Shown here: one piece after another, positions 8,252 through 16,631 of the stretch | Numbering within the stretch: position 1 is the stretch's first letter | How the letters are laid out: every line of letters begins with the position of its first letter | NCBI GenBank assembly: GCA_942491465.1 | Contig: CALOBA010000081.1 | Location: 62,001 to 126,000 of the forward strand | DNA: 64,000 nt | Origin: CALOBA01 sp942491465 | GTDB lineage: Bacteria > Pseudomonadota > Gammaproteobacteria > Chromatiales > Chromatiaceae | Reading direction: 5' to 3' | Program-made: the position numbers and the translations under genes | The notes under the pieces: model-generated | The model's input: the letters and a program-made list of their open reading frames with translations, nothing else | What the model was told of the DNA's origin: nothing | The model's database searches: none

Positions 8252-8962
8252 CTAACCCGACGCGGGGGTTGCCACCGGCAGCCGATCGAGCATCCCCTCC
8301 AAGGCCGCATTGATCGCGGCATAGTCGGCCGCGGTCGCCGCACGCATGCGCGCGGCATCCTGGACATAGGTAGCGGGCACGATCTCATCCGCGCAGTGGG
8401 TGCAGATCGCATCCACGCTCTCCGGCGTCGACTCCAGGTGGAACTGCAGGCCGAGCACGCGCCCATCGAACAGGAACGCCTGCTGGGCGCAGCCGTCGCT
8501 CTCGGCCAGGTGCACCGCCCCCGGTGGCAGCTCGAAGGTGTCGCCATGCCAGTGGAAGACCGTCAGCTGCGGCGGCAGCGGCGCGGTGAGTTCGGCCTCC
8601 CGACCCGCCGCGCTCAGGCGCACCGGCAGCCAGCCGATCTCCTTGAGCGGATTGCGGTAGACCCTCGCCCCCAGGACCTCGGCGATGAATTGCGCCCCCA
8701 GGCAGATGCCGACGACCGAGCGCCCCGCCGCGATGGCATCGGCGATGCAATCCTTCTCCGGGCGCATCCAGCTGTAGGTCGCCTCATCGCCGACCCCCAT
8801 GGGGCCGCCCATGACCACGAGCCGATCGAAGGCGTCGGCATGGGGCAAGGCGTCGCCGGCATACAGGTGGCTGATCTGCAGCGCGTGGCCGCGGGACCGG
8901 GCCCAGTGCGCGATGCGCGCCGGACCTTCAAAGGGGACATGTTGCAGGACACTGATCCGCAT
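8252..8962 (-). CDS. Class I glutamine amidotransferase (GMP-synthase-like)
   Basis: A stand-alone class I glutamine amidotransferase of 236 residues that would hydrolyse glutamine and pass ammonia to an unknown acceptor. The triad is visible: nucleophile Cys87 in GICLGAQ, His175 and Glu177 in LQFHLEST. The oxyanion region MGGPMGVGDE is at 51-60. The GLQFH context and length match YfeJ/GuaA-like homologues of unknown acceptor. The ATG is preceded by a GGAG ribosome-binding site. It is divergent from the TerB-like gene, and no synthase partner is adjacent. Confidence 0.85.
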   Translation of the reverse strand: MRISVLQHVPFEGPARIAHWARSRGHALQISHLYAGDALPHADAFDRLVVMGGPMGVGDEATYSWMRPEKDCIADAIAAGRSVVGICLGAQFIAEVLGARVYRNPLKEIGWLPVRLSAAGREAELTAPLPPQLTVFHWHGDTFELPPGAVHLAESDGCAQQAFLFDGRVLGLQFHLESTPESVDAICTHCADEIVPATYVQDAARMRAATAADYAAINAALEGMLDRLPVATPASG

Positions 8963-9051
8963 GGGGCTCCTCGGGGGTTTTTGGGCTAGGGAGATGCTGA
9001 GTAATTCAGCGTTTCCCTAAGGGCTTGCCGTCGCTGTAGCGGCGTTGTACC

Positions 9052-9093
9052 GCAAAGCCGGCGCGGGATAAAGTCGCGCAATGCCGGCTTTGC
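9052..9093. repeat. 11-bp inverted repeat between divergent genes
   Basis: GCAAAGCCGGC (9052-9062) is repeated as its exact reverse complement GCCGGCTTTGC (9083-9093), with a 20-base spacer. It lies between the divergent amidotransferase and TerB-like genes. It could be an operator, a hairpin in the 5' region of the plus-strand transcript, or a REP-like sequence. There is no T-run, so a terminator is unlikely. Confidence 0.5.
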
Positions 9094-9142
9094 TGCCCGT
9101 AGAATGCATCCATCCCCAAGCAAGCACCAACGAGCCCCCGCC

Positions 9143-9616
9143 ATGCTGGACCAGATCAAGACGTTCTTTGCCGCCTTCGCCCACCCCGACGGCCAGGTCG
9201 ACACCGCCGACCGCGAGCATCGGCTGCAGCTCGCCGTCGGCGCCCTGCTGCTGGAGATGGCGCGGATGGACGGCGACACCGAGGCCGACGAGATCGTCGC
9301 CGTCGAGCACGCGGTGCGCGATGAGCTGGGGCTCAGCACCCAGGAGGTGGCCGAGTTGCTGCGCCTGGCCGAGGCCCAGCGCAGCAAGGCCACGGACTAT
9401 TTCCAGTTCACGTCGCTGATCAACAGCGAATACAGCGTCGACGAAAAGGTGGCCCTGATCGAGCGTCTGTGGCGGGTGGCCTACGCCGACCGCACCCTCT
9501 GCCGCTACGAGGAGCACCTGGTGCGTAAACTCGCAGACCTGTTGTATGTGCCCCATAGCCGATTCGTTGCCGCCCGGCAGCGCGCGGCCGATGCGGTCGA
9601 ACAGGCGCAGGCTTAG
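9143..9616 (+). CDS. TerB-like (tellurite resistance/DjlA N-domain type) protein
   Basis: A 157-residue all-helical protein of the TerB family. It carries the family's acidic helix pattern: LAVGALLLEMARMDGDTEAD at 30-49, and later VALIERLWRVAYADRTLC and RYEEHLVRKLADLL. TerB-like domains bind metal ions and are found both in stress systems and near phage-defence genes; the function here is unknown. The start MLDQIKTFF was preferred to an upstream ATG at 9104 because similarity begins there. The stop codon directly abuts the ATG of the next ATPase gene, so the two are probably co-transcribed. Confidence 0.8.
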   Translation: MLDQIKTFFAAFAHPDGQVDTADREHRLQLAVGALLLEMARMDGDTEADEIVAVEHAVRDELGLSTQEVAELLRLAEAQRSKATDYFQFTSLINSEYSVDEKVALIERLWRVAYADRTLCRYEEHLVRKLADLLYVPHSRFVAARQRAADAVEQAQA

Positions 9617-10843
9617 ATGGCCATCATCGAGGGCTTTCGTGTCACCAACTTCCGCCCTCTGAAAGACGTTTCGATGGGCCGACTCTCCGGTGGCAAGAGC
9701 CGCCCGTTGACACCGCTCACGGTCGTGATCGGCAAGAACGGATCGGGCAAGAGCTCACTGTTCGATGCCTTTGGGTTCGTTGCAGATTGTCTTGCCACCG
9801 ACGTCGAAACGGCCTGCGACATGAAGCAGCGCGGGGGCTACGAACGGCTCTTAACTAAAGGAGAACAGGGGCCAATGCGCTTCGAGGTCTTCTATCGAGA
9901 GGCGCCAAACGAGCGGCCAATCTCCTACGAGCTGTCCGTCGCTCTCGACAAGGCCGGGCGCCCGTATGTCGAGTCGGAGGTACTTAAGCAGGCGCGCAAG
10001 GGAACGACTCGGGGGAGGCTGTTTCCTTTCCTACGCTTGAACAGCGGCAAAGGTACGGTATGGTCGGGCGAGGATGCACTGGAAGGCACTGACGAGGAGG
10101 GCAAAGCGCGCTCTGATGTCGAGCTCACAGACCGCCGCCAATTGGGTATCGCTACTCTGGGGACGCTGATGGAGCATCCCCGCATCAAGCGCTTCCGAGA
10201 TTTCCTGAAGGGTTGGTATCTGTCTTATTTCTATCCCGATGCCGCTCGCGGTCTTCCCAGTGCTGGCCCGCAACGGCATCTGAATATCCATGGCGACAAC
10301 ATCGGCAATGTCGTGCAGTTCATGGAGCGTGAGCATAAGGCTAGGTTCAGTTCGATCTTGCAGCGCATAGCAACCAAGATCCCCGGTATCGTCAAGATCG
10401 ATACCGATGTCACGCAAGACAAACGGGTGCTCTTGCGCTTCAACGATGGGGCCTTCCAAGATCCGTTCTTCGCTCAGCAGATGTCGGACGGAACGCTGAA
10501 GATCTTTGCTTATCTCCTGCTGTTGGAGGATCCGGAGCCTCCGCCGTTCATCTGTATCGAGGAGCCGGAGAATGGTCTCTACCATAAGTTGTTGAAGGCG
10601 CTCGCCCAAGAGTTTCGAGCGCATGCCACAGGTAGAAAAGGCGCACCGCAGATCTTCGTGACAACTCACCAGCCCTATCTCGTCGACGCACTAACGCCCG
10701 ATGAGGTCTGGATACTTCAGAAAGGCGCCGATGGCTTTTCCACCATCCAGCGGGCTTCGGAGTTGGAGGATGTGAGAAACCTCGTCGCTGAGGGGCTGCC
10801 GCTGGGCGGTCTCTGGTACAGCGACTATCTCGACGCGAGGTAA
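9617..10843 (+). CDS. AAA/ABC-type ATPase (AAA_21, SMC-like head), putative defence ATPase
   Basis: A 408-residue ATPase of the AAA_15/AAA_21 group. Walker A is GKNGSGKSS (39-47) and the ABC-type signature is MSDGTLK (289-295). Walker B is FICIEEPENGL (311-321), with the double Glu of active ABC heads. The H-loop is TTHQPYLVD with His351. The coiled-coil arm is short. The next gene starts 2 bp after the stop and encodes a DUF4276 protein, the usual partner. Such pairs resemble the ATPase plus TOPRIM-like effector layout of PARIS, AbiL and RloB-type systems. Codon use is less G+C-biased than in the flanking genes, suggesting transfer. Confidence 0.85.
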   Translation: MAIIEGFRVTNFRPLKDVSMGRLSGGKSRPLTPLTVVIGKNGSGKSSLFDAFGFVADCLATDVETACDMKQRGGYERLLTKGEQGPMRFEVFYREAPNERPISYELSVALDKAGRPYVESEVLKQARKGTTRGRLFPFLRLNSGKGTVWSGEDALEGTDEEGKARSDVELTDRRQLGIATLGTLMEHPRIKRFRDFLKGWYLSYFYPDAARGLPSAGPQRHLNIHGDNIGNVVQFMEREHKARFSSILQRIATKIPGIVKIDTDVTQDKRVLLRFNDGAFQDPFFAQQMSDGTLKIFAYLLLLEDPEPPPFICIEEPENGLYHKLLKALAQEFRAHATGRKGAPQIFVTTHQPYLVDALTPDEVWILQKGADGFSTIQRASELEDVRNLVAEGLPLGGLWYSDYLDAR

Positions 10844-10845
10844 GG

Positions 10846-11499
10846 ATGCACATCGAGATCCTTATCGAAGACAGCTCGGGCAAACGCCTGCTCGATTGCC
10901 TGCTGCCCCGGATTCTTGGCGAGCAAGGCCAACCGCATACGTGGCGACTCCTTTCCTACAAGGGGATCAGCCGCATCCCGGCCGGTCTGAAGGCATCCTC
11001 GGACCCGGCCAAGCGCATGCTGCTGGATCAACTGCCGCGGATACTGAGGGGCTATGGCAAGACTCCGGGAATCGACGCCGTTGTTGTCGTGCTGGACTCT
11101 GATCGTCGCGACTGCGTCGCTTTTCTGACCGAGTTGAGAACACTGGTCAACGAACTGGACCAGGCACCACAGACGCTTTTTCGCTTAGCAATCGAGGAGA
11201 TAGAAGCATGGTACCTGGGCGACCGCGCGGCTCTGCTCAAGGCTTACCCGAGGGCCAAGCAGCGTGCGCTTGAAAGCTATGTTCAGGACGGCGTTTGCGG
11301 CACTTGGGAGGTGCTCGCCGACGCCATCCACCCTGGTGGCGCTGTTGCGATCAAGAAGGCCGGTTGGCCGCTCCCGGGGCAACTCAAGCATGAATGGGCA
11401 GAGAAGATCGGACCGGGGATGGACATCGAGCACAACGCGTCGCCGAGTTTCTGCAAGCTGCGTGACGGTCTGCGACGATTGATCGGGGAGATCGCATAA
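10846..11499 (+). CDS. DUF4276 family protein (TOPRIM/RloB-like), putative effector of the ATPase pair
   Basis: A 217-residue protein matching the DUF4276 pattern. Glu8 in the first strand (IEILIEDSSGK), the acidic pair Asp84/Asp86 in VVVLDSDRRDC, and the segment IEEIEAWYLGD (116-126) are all present. The acidic positions match a TOPRIM-like metal site as in RloB/AbiLii/AriB effectors. Nuclease activity is therefore a reasonable inference but is not shown. The gene begins 2 bp after the ATPase stop, so translation is coupled. The 3' end is followed by unrelated noncoding sequence. Confidence 0.75.
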   Translation: MHIEILIEDSSGKRLLDCLLPRILGEQGQPHTWRLLSYKGISRIPAGLKASSDPAKRMLLDQLPRILRGYGKTPGIDAVVVVLDSDRRDCVAFLTELRTLVNELDQAPQTLFRLAIEEIEAWYLGDRAALLKAYPRAKQRALESYVQDGVCGTWEVLADAIHPGGAVAIKKAGWPLPGQLKHEWAEKIGPGMDIEHNASPSFCKLRDGLRRLIGEIA

Positions 11500-11531
11500 G
11501 GACGCCATCATCCCAGGCCGACTGGGGCCCC

Positions 11532-11597
11532 CTATCGGGCCTCGCTCATGGCCAGGTAGCGCTTGCCGCTGTCCGGGTCGGAGGTGATGCCTTCCAT
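11532..11597 (-). pseudogene. Short C-terminal-like remnant of unknown origin
   Basis: The minus-strand frame MEGITSDPDSGKRYLAMSEA plus one residue and a stop reads like the C-terminus of an ordinary protein. It has no upstream body in frame. It marks the downstream border of the ATPase/DUF4276 pair and may be debris of the gene the pair replaced. The parent protein was not recognised. Confidence 0.2.
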
Positions 11598-11743
11598 TTT
11601 CCGGGATGTTGACTGAGCGATCGGCAGCCGCTGGCCGTCGCAGCGCGCCCCGCCGCTGCTCGGTTTCCGCCCGCGTTTCGCGGTAGGATGCCCCGCCCGG
11701 CATCCGTCGCCCCCCATTTGCCCGCCTGCAGGAACCCGCGCAG

Positions 11744-13348
11744 ATGACCCAGCCCAGCCCCGCCCCCTCCCCTTCTACGCGCGCCCGCTCCCCGTCCAGT
11801 CCGTCGGAAGATCCGCAGCGCTGGTCCCGCGGCTTGGCCGCGCTGCGCGATCGGCGCGTGGTGGCCATGCTGTTCCTCGGCTTCTCGGCCGGCATCCCCC
11901 TGCTGCTGATCTTCTCGTCGCTGTCGCTGTGGCTGCGCGAGGCCGGGGTCGAGCGCGGGGCCGTGACCTTCTTCAGCTGGGCGGCACTGGGGTTCTCATT
12001 CAAGTTCGTCTGGGCACCATTGGTGGACCGGCTGCCGCTGCCCTGGCTGACGCGGCGCTACGGGCGCCGCCGCGGCTGGCTGCTGCTGGCGCAGATCGCC
12101 ATCATCAGCGCCATCGTGCTGATGTCGTCGGTGGACCCGGCCCAGGGCCAGGAGGCGCTGGTGCGGATGGCGGTGGCCGCGGTCATGCTCGGCTTCTCGG
12201 CGGCGACCCAGGACATCTGCATCGACGCCTACCGCATCGAGTCGGCGCCGCCCGCCATGCAGGGCATGCTCTCGGCGGCCTATATCGCCGGTTATCGCGT
12301 CGGCATGGTCACCAGCGGCGCCGGGGCGCTGTTCCTGGCCTCAGTGTTCCTGTCCTCGGCGGACAACTATTCCTACGCCGCCTGGAGCCTGACCTATACG
12401 TTGATGGCCGGGACCATGCTGGTCGGCGTGACCACCACGCTGTTGGTGCCGGAGCCCACCACCAACCGGGCCGCGGCCTACAATCATGCCCCGTGGGAGT
12501 ACGCGCGGCTGGTGCTGGTCTTCCTGTGCGCGGCGGCGGCCTTTGTCGGCACCTTCTTCGCCACCGGTGGGCCGTTCGGCGCGGCCAAAGCAGCACTCGG
12601 CGGCGGTGCGCTGGCGGGGCTGCTGGCGGAGGCCCTGCGGCTGGCCCTGGCCATCGCGGCCGCGGTGACGGTCGGGCGCGTGCTGGTCGGTCTGGGTGCC
12701 GTCGACCGGCGCATGGCCCGAGAGACCTGGGTCGCCCCCGTGCTGGACTTCTTCAAGCGCTACGGCCCGGCCACGGCCCTGCTGCTGCTGGCCCTGATCG
12801 GGCTATACCGCATCTCCGACATCGTGCTCGGCGTGATCGCCAACGTCTTCTACCTGGACATGGGCTTCAGCAAGCCCGAGATCGCCCGCGCCGTGAACAC
12901 CTTCGGCGTGTTGGTCAGCATCGCCGGCGGCTTCATGGGCGGACTGATGGCGACGCGCTTCGGCGTCATGCGCATCCTGATGCTCGGCGCGCTGCTGTCG
13001 GCGGCAACCAACCTGGCCTTTGTCGGGCTGGCCTACGCCGGACACAACGTCGGGCTGATGTACCTGACCGTGTTCGCGGACAATCTGGCCGCCGGACTGG
13101 CCAGCGCCGCCTTCGTCGCCTTCCTGTCGAGCCTGACCAACGTCGCGTTCACGGCCGTGCAGTACGCCATCTTCAGCTCGCTGATGACCTTGCTGCCGAA
13201 GACCCTGGGCGGCTATTCCGGCAGCATCGTCGAGGGCATCGGCTACCCCGGATTCTTCATGTTCACGACGCTGATCGGGCTGCCGGTGCTGCTGCTGGTC
13301 TGGCTGGCCGGGCGGCGGCTGGCGGTGCGCGCTTCAGGCTCGGGCTAA
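11744..13348 (+). CDS. ampG: AmpG-like muropeptide MFS permease
   Basis: An inner-membrane major-facilitator permease of 534 residues related to AmpG, which imports GlcNAc-anhydroMurNAc peptides for cell-wall recycling. After a disordered Ser/Pro N-terminus of about 30 residues comes LFLGFSAGIPLLLIFSSLSL, then the typical GFSFKFVWAPLVDR of the TM2-TM3 region and an RYGRRRGWLL loop. The C-terminal half includes SDIVLGVIANVFYLDMGFSK and GGYSGSIVEGIGYPGFF, both AmpG-like. An ampD-like gene at 21.2 kb would act in the same pathway. The stop codon is embedded in a MITE-like repeat. Confidence 0.9.
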   Translation: MTQPSPAPSPSTRARSPSSPSEDPQRWSRGLAALRDRRVVAMLFLGFSAGIPLLLIFSSLSLWLREAGVERGAVTFFSWAALGFSFKFVWAPLVDRLPLPWLTRRYGRRRGWLLLAQIAIISAIVLMSSVDPAQGQEALVRMAVAAVMLGFSAATQDICIDAYRIESAPPAMQGMLSAAYIAGYRVGMVTSGAGALFLASVFLSSADNYSYAAWSLTYTLMAGTMLVGVTTTLLVPEPTTNRAAAYNHAPWEYARLVLVFLCAAAAFVGTFFATGGPFGAAKAALGGGALAGLLAEALRLALAIAAAVTVGRVLVGLGAVDRRMARETWVAPVLDFFKRYGPATALLLLALIGLYRISDIVLGVIANVFYLDMGFSKPEIARAVNTFGVLVSIAGGFMGGLMATRFGVMRILMLGALLSAATNLAFVGLAYAGHNVGLMYLTVFADNLAAGLASAAFVAFLSSLTNVAFTAVQYAIFSSLMTLLPKTLGGYSGSIVEGIGYPGFFMFTTLIGLPVLLLVWLAGRRLAVRASGSG

Positions 13349-13452
13349 GGATCGGTTCAAAAACAAGTGGTGCAGACGCCCGCTCGCGGAGCCTTTGGAT
13401 TGGCCGTTTCGTGGTTGCGTCTACACCACTTGTTTCTGAACCTTGACTAAGC
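13344..13452. repeat. MITE-like palindromic element, copy 1
   Basis: This 109-bp element has imperfect terminal inverted repeats. The inner part of one arm is GGTTCAaAAACAAGTGGTG and of the other CACCACTTGTTTCTGAACC, with outer ends GCTAAGGATC and TTGACTAAGC. The second copy, inverted, is at 29491-29599 and differs at only 7 of 109 positions. The ampG TAA stop (13346-13348) lies inside its left end. It has no coding capacity. The hairpin potential could also make it act as a transcription terminator. Confidence 0.85.
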
Positions 13453-13853
13453 AACCGCGATGCCTTGGTCGCCGTTGGGAAAGACCGCGAGGACGCGGAG
13501 AGCTCGGCAGAGCCGTCCGCGGCCGATGGATGCGCTCCAACGGCGCGCGCGGCCCTAGCAGTCTCGCGCGTATCGGCGGCCACCCTGCTCGGCATAAATA
13601 TTGCTTAAAGCATGGATAAGCCGACCACTCCCAGGCGCTTGAGACTGACTGAGTATGCTCCGAGCAACGAACCGCACAGGCCCAGAGACAGGGAGAAATC
13701 GCCGAGAGGACGGCAAGTCCTTGTTTTCCAGACGCGCGCTCTGCGCTTTCTCTGCGTTTTCGCGCCTCGGCGGTGAGATGATTGCATACTTGATCCGTCT
13801 CGTTTGCCGGGGGATTGTCACCGATCCGACAGCCTTTTGACCCGCGAGAGACC
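13453..13853. other. Gap with degenerate dispersed repeat and candidate sigma-54 promoter
   Basis: No protein-coding gene is supported here. Around 13730-13780 lies a stretch containing GCGCTTTCTCTGCGTTTTCG and CGCCTCGGCGGTGAGATGA. This is the style of the 'CCGAGGCGC-GAAACGCAGAG' sequence I recall as dispersed in many proteobacterial genomes. A related, more degenerate piece (CCGCGAGGACGCGGAGAG) is near 13485. A sigma-54-like motif lies at 13590-13605. Confidence 0.4.
13590..13605 (+). promoter_or_regulatory. Candidate sigma-54 (-24/-12) promoter
   Basis: The sequence CGGCATaaataTTGCT has the obligatory GG and GC dinucleotides exactly ten bases apart and fits TGGCAC-N5-TTGCT with two mismatches. 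It lies on the plus strand about 250 bp before the SIR2-like gene, leaving room for a long leader. No upstream activator site was identified. Such motifs occur by chance, so confidence is limited. Confidence 0.35.
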
Positions 13854-14690
13854 ATGTCCGACAACCTCAATGAGCTCGCTGCCGGCGTCGCCGACGGCAC
13901 CATCGTCCCCTACCTCGGCGCCGACGCGCTGGCCGGCGTCGTCGATCTCGACAACGGCGAGCCGATACCGGTGGACAGCGACAGCCTGATCCTGGCCATG
14001 AACAACGGCCGCCCGATGTCGAAGCGACTGATGTGGGAGTTCCCCCGGGCCGCCATGGACGTCGAGCTCAAGCGCGGGCGCACCGCCGTGACCCGCTTCC
14101 TCAACCAGCTCTACGGCCAGCGCCGCTGGGGCCGCGCGCCGATCCACGACTGGCTCAAGGCCGTCGCACCGCCCTACGTCATCGACATCAACCGCGACAC
14201 CCAACTGCAAGCAAGCTACGCCGAGCGCCGGCACACGCTGATCCGCGGCATCGCCCGCACCGGCGGCACCGACTACCGCTTCCGGCTGCACCATTGGGAC
14301 GGCAGCGCCTACCAAGAGATCGACCAGCAGGCCGTGGACCCGACCCTGCCGATCCTGTTCAAGCCCATGGGCTCGCCGCTGCCGGACGCCACCTACATCG
14401 CCTCCGACGCCGACTTCGTCGACTACCTGACCGAACTGATGGGGGGCTTCGGCGTGCCGGCCTTCGTCAAGGAATACCGTAAGCAGAAGCAATACCTGCT
14501 CCTTGGCCTGCGCCTGACCCGCGATACCGAGCGCATGGTCCTGTCCGATCTCATCTACGCCGCCGGCACCCCGTCCGGCTGGGCACTGATCCCGGAGCCG
14601 ACGGAGAAGGAGCGGCGCTTCTGCGCCACCAAGGGCATCGAGATCATCGAGGCCGATATCCCCGACCTGCTGGCGGCGGTGGGCGGGTGA
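13854..14690 (+). CDS. SIR2-like domain protein (SIR2_2 type)
   Basis: A 278-residue protein with a SIR2_2-type Rossmann fold. The NAD-binding start GTIVPYLGADAL (15-26) replaces the usual GAGxS. VIDINRDTQLQ corresponds to the TxNxD strand, and ILFKPMGSPLP corresponds to the KLHG motif with the catalytic-type His missing. The C-terminal LLLGLRLTRDTERMVLSDLI matches the family's last helix. The altered motifs suggest an NAD-binding but perhaps non-catalytic protein. It is not fused to an effector domain. Start ATG 13854 has a GAGAG site; the upstream ATG-like frame from 13815 is less likely. A candidate sigma-54 promoter lies upstream and nadC, an NAD biosynthesis gene, is 1 kb away. Confidence 0.7.
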   Translation: MSDNLNELAAGVADGTIVPYLGADALAGVVDLDNGEPIPVDSDSLILAMNNGRPMSKRLMWEFPRAAMDVELKRGRTAVTRFLNQLYGQRRWGRAPIHDWLKAVAPPYVIDINRDTQLQASYAERRHTLIRGIARTGGTDYRFRLHHWDGSAYQEIDQQAVDPTLPILFKPMGSPLPDATYIASDADFVDYLTELMGGFGVPAFVKEYRKQKQYLLLGLRLTRDTERMVLSDLIYAAGTPSGWALIPEPTEKERRFCATKGIEIIEADIPDLLAAVGG

Positions 14691-14844
14691 TACGCATACC
14701 GCGGCGCTCCAGTCCTCCAAACCAGGTCCGAAGATAGCCGCCAAGGGTCACCGGCTCAGGCCTTCGCTCAGTCGGTGATCGCATCATCTACATCCGAGGC
14801 CCTGGCGATCTTGGCGCCTTGGCGGCGCACTGCCGAATCCCGGA

Positions 14845-15606
14845 TCAAGCCCGCCAGCCCAGCTGCGCCGAGATGGCCTCGCCGGCCTCGCGCAGGTCCG
14901 CGACCCACTCCAGCCGGCGCCGCTCGATGGGTGCCGAGACCGACAGCCCGGCGCTGACGTTGCCGGTGCTGTCGTAGAGCAGCACGCCGATGCAGCCGAC
15001 GCCGAGTTCCGCCTCCTCATCGTCGAGGGCATAGCCCCGGGCCAGCGCTGTCTCGCAGACGTCGATCAGCCGCGGCAGGGCGCTGATGGTGTTGCGGGTA
15101 TAGGCCGGCAGATTGGTGCGGCGCGCGTAGGCGCGGATGCCGTCCTCGCCGCCGGCGCCGAGCATCAGCTTGCCGACGGCGGTGACATGCAACGGGGCAC
15201 GGGCGCCGACCAGCTGCTGGACGTGGACCATGCGGTTCGGCGTGGACTTCTCGATGTAGACCACCTCATCGCCCTCGCGGATGGTGAGATTGACCGACTC
15301 CCCCAGGCGGTCGCGCAGTGCATCCATGATCGGCCGGGCGATGGCACGCACATCGACGTTGCCGTGCAGCCGCACGCCGAGCTGCAGCAGCCGAAGTCCG
15401 AGGCGGTAGTGACCGGCGGCGTCCTTTTCGACGAAATGGTTGTGGATGAGCGCAGCGAGGATGCGATGGGCGGTCGATGCATGCAGCCCGGTCTCGGCGG
15501 CAAGCACCTTCAGGCTGACGGCCTCCGGGTAGCGGGCGATGGCGTCGAGCAAGGCCGCGGCGCGGTCGATGACTTGGATCTGGGAACCGGCGGGATCTTT
15601 GGGCAT
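14845..15606 (-). CDS. IclR-family transcriptional regulator
   Basis: A 253-residue IclR regulator. The N-terminal winged helix-turn-helix (about 10-70) contains LKVLAAETGLHASTAHRILA. The C-terminal effector domain (about 80-250) shows VNLTIREGDEVVYIEKSTP, VTAVGKLMLG and the family end motif VSAGLSVSAPIERRRLEWV. IclR regulators sense small metabolites. No catabolic target operon is adjacent. The gene lies 49 bp after nadC on the same strand, so they could be co-transcribed. The start at 15606 begins MPKDPAGSQIQVIDRA, the normal IclR beginning; the longer open frame upstream is antisense-like. Confidence 0.9.
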   Translation of the reverse strand: MPKDPAGSQIQVIDRAAALLDAIARYPEAVSLKVLAAETGLHASTAHRILAALIHNHFVEKDAAGHYRLGLRLLQLGVRLHGNVDVRAIARPIMDALRDRLGESVNLTIREGDEVVYIEKSTPNRMVHVQQLVGARAPLHVTAVGKLMLGAGGEDGIRAYARRTNLPAYTRNTISALPRLIDVCETALARGYALDDEEAELGVGCIGVLLYDSTGNVSAGLSVSAPIERRRLEWVADLREAGEAISAQLGWRA

Positions 15607-15655
15607 GGCGCGGGGAGGTTCGGGTTGTCTTCTTGTCCGGTGCGCGGATCTGCGC

Positions 15656-16543
15656 TCAGCCCCCGTGGACGAGCCGCATGGAGAGATCGACGGCGGCGAC
15701 GCCCTTGGTGAGGTCGCCCACGGAGATGGCATCGACGCCGGTCTCGGCGACGGTGCGCAGGCGATCGAAGGTGATGCCGCCGGAGGCCTCCAGCGCGGCG
15801 CGCCCGGCGGTGACGGCGACGGCGCGGCGCAGATCCGCCAGGCCCATGTTGTCGAGCAGGACGCGCTCGGCGCCGGCCTCCAGGGCCTGTTGCAGTTCGT
15901 CGATGGATTCGACCTCGACCTCGACCCAGTCGCCGGCACCGTGCGCGCGGGCAGCGGCGACGGCGGCGGCGATGGAGCCGGCGGCGAGGATGTGGTTTTC
16001 CTTGATGAGCACGGCGTCGAACAGGCCCATGCGGTGATTGTGGCAGCCGCCGCAGCGCACGGCGTATTTCTGCTCCAGGCGCAGGCCGGGCAGGGTCTTG
16101 CGGGTGTCGAGGATGCGCACGCCGAGCCCGGCGACGGCATCGGCGTAGCGCCGCGCGCGGCTGGCGGTGCCGGACAGGGTCTGCAGGTAGTTGAGCGCGG
16201 TGCGCTCGCCGGTGAGCAGCGCCCGCAGGGGGCCGTGCAGCCGGCACAGGGTCTGGCCGGGGGCGATGCGCTCGCCGTCGGCGGCGAGCCAGTCGATGGC
16301 CACATCCGGGTCGAGGGCGCGGAAGATGGCGTCGACCCAGGGTTGGCCGCAGAGCACGGCGGCCTCGCGAGAGACGATATCGGCGGCGGCGCGGTCCTCG
16401 GCCGGCAGCAGGGCGGCGGTGAGATCGCCGGGACCGACGTCTTCGATCAAGGCGGCTTGGATATGCTTCTCGATCAGATGGATGGGCGGCGGGGCGACGG
16501 CGGGCGCCTCGGCCGAGGGAACGACGGGGTCGGGATGGGCCAT
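15656..16543 (-). CDS. nadC: Nicotinate-nucleotide pyrophosphorylase (carboxylating)
   Basis: A cytoplasmic enzyme of NAD biosynthesis that converts quinolinate and PRPP to nicotinate mononucleotide, CO2 and PPi. The 295 residues include the substrate-binding motifs TRKTLPGLR (147-155), GGCHNHR (165-171) and KENH (181-184), and the C-terminal barrel strands with SGGITFDRL and DAISVGDLTKG. The second Gly of the usual GGGxNHR is Cys here, a small departure. Length is normal for the family. No nadA or nadB is in the window. Confidence 0.95.
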   Translation of the reverse strand: MAHPDPVVPSAEAPAVAPPPIHLIEKHIQAALIEDVGPGDLTAALLPAEDRAAADIVSREAAVLCGQPWVDAIFRALDPDVAIDWLAADGERIAPGQTLCRLHGPLRALLTGERTALNYLQTLSGTASRARRYADAVAGLGVRILDTRKTLPGLRLEQKYAVRCGGCHNHRMGLFDAVLIKENHILAAGSIAAAVAAARAHGAGDWVEVEVESIDELQQALEAGAERVLLDNMGLADLRRAVAVTAGRAALEASGGITFDRLRTVAETGVDAISVGDLTKGVAAVDLSMRLVHGG

Positions 16544-16631
16544 GGGGGCTCCTGGGCTTGGTCGGTCGGGTCAGGTCGGGGTGTTGAGGGCGAACGATGC
16601 CGCAGCGGGCGGCGGTTTGCCACGACGATGA

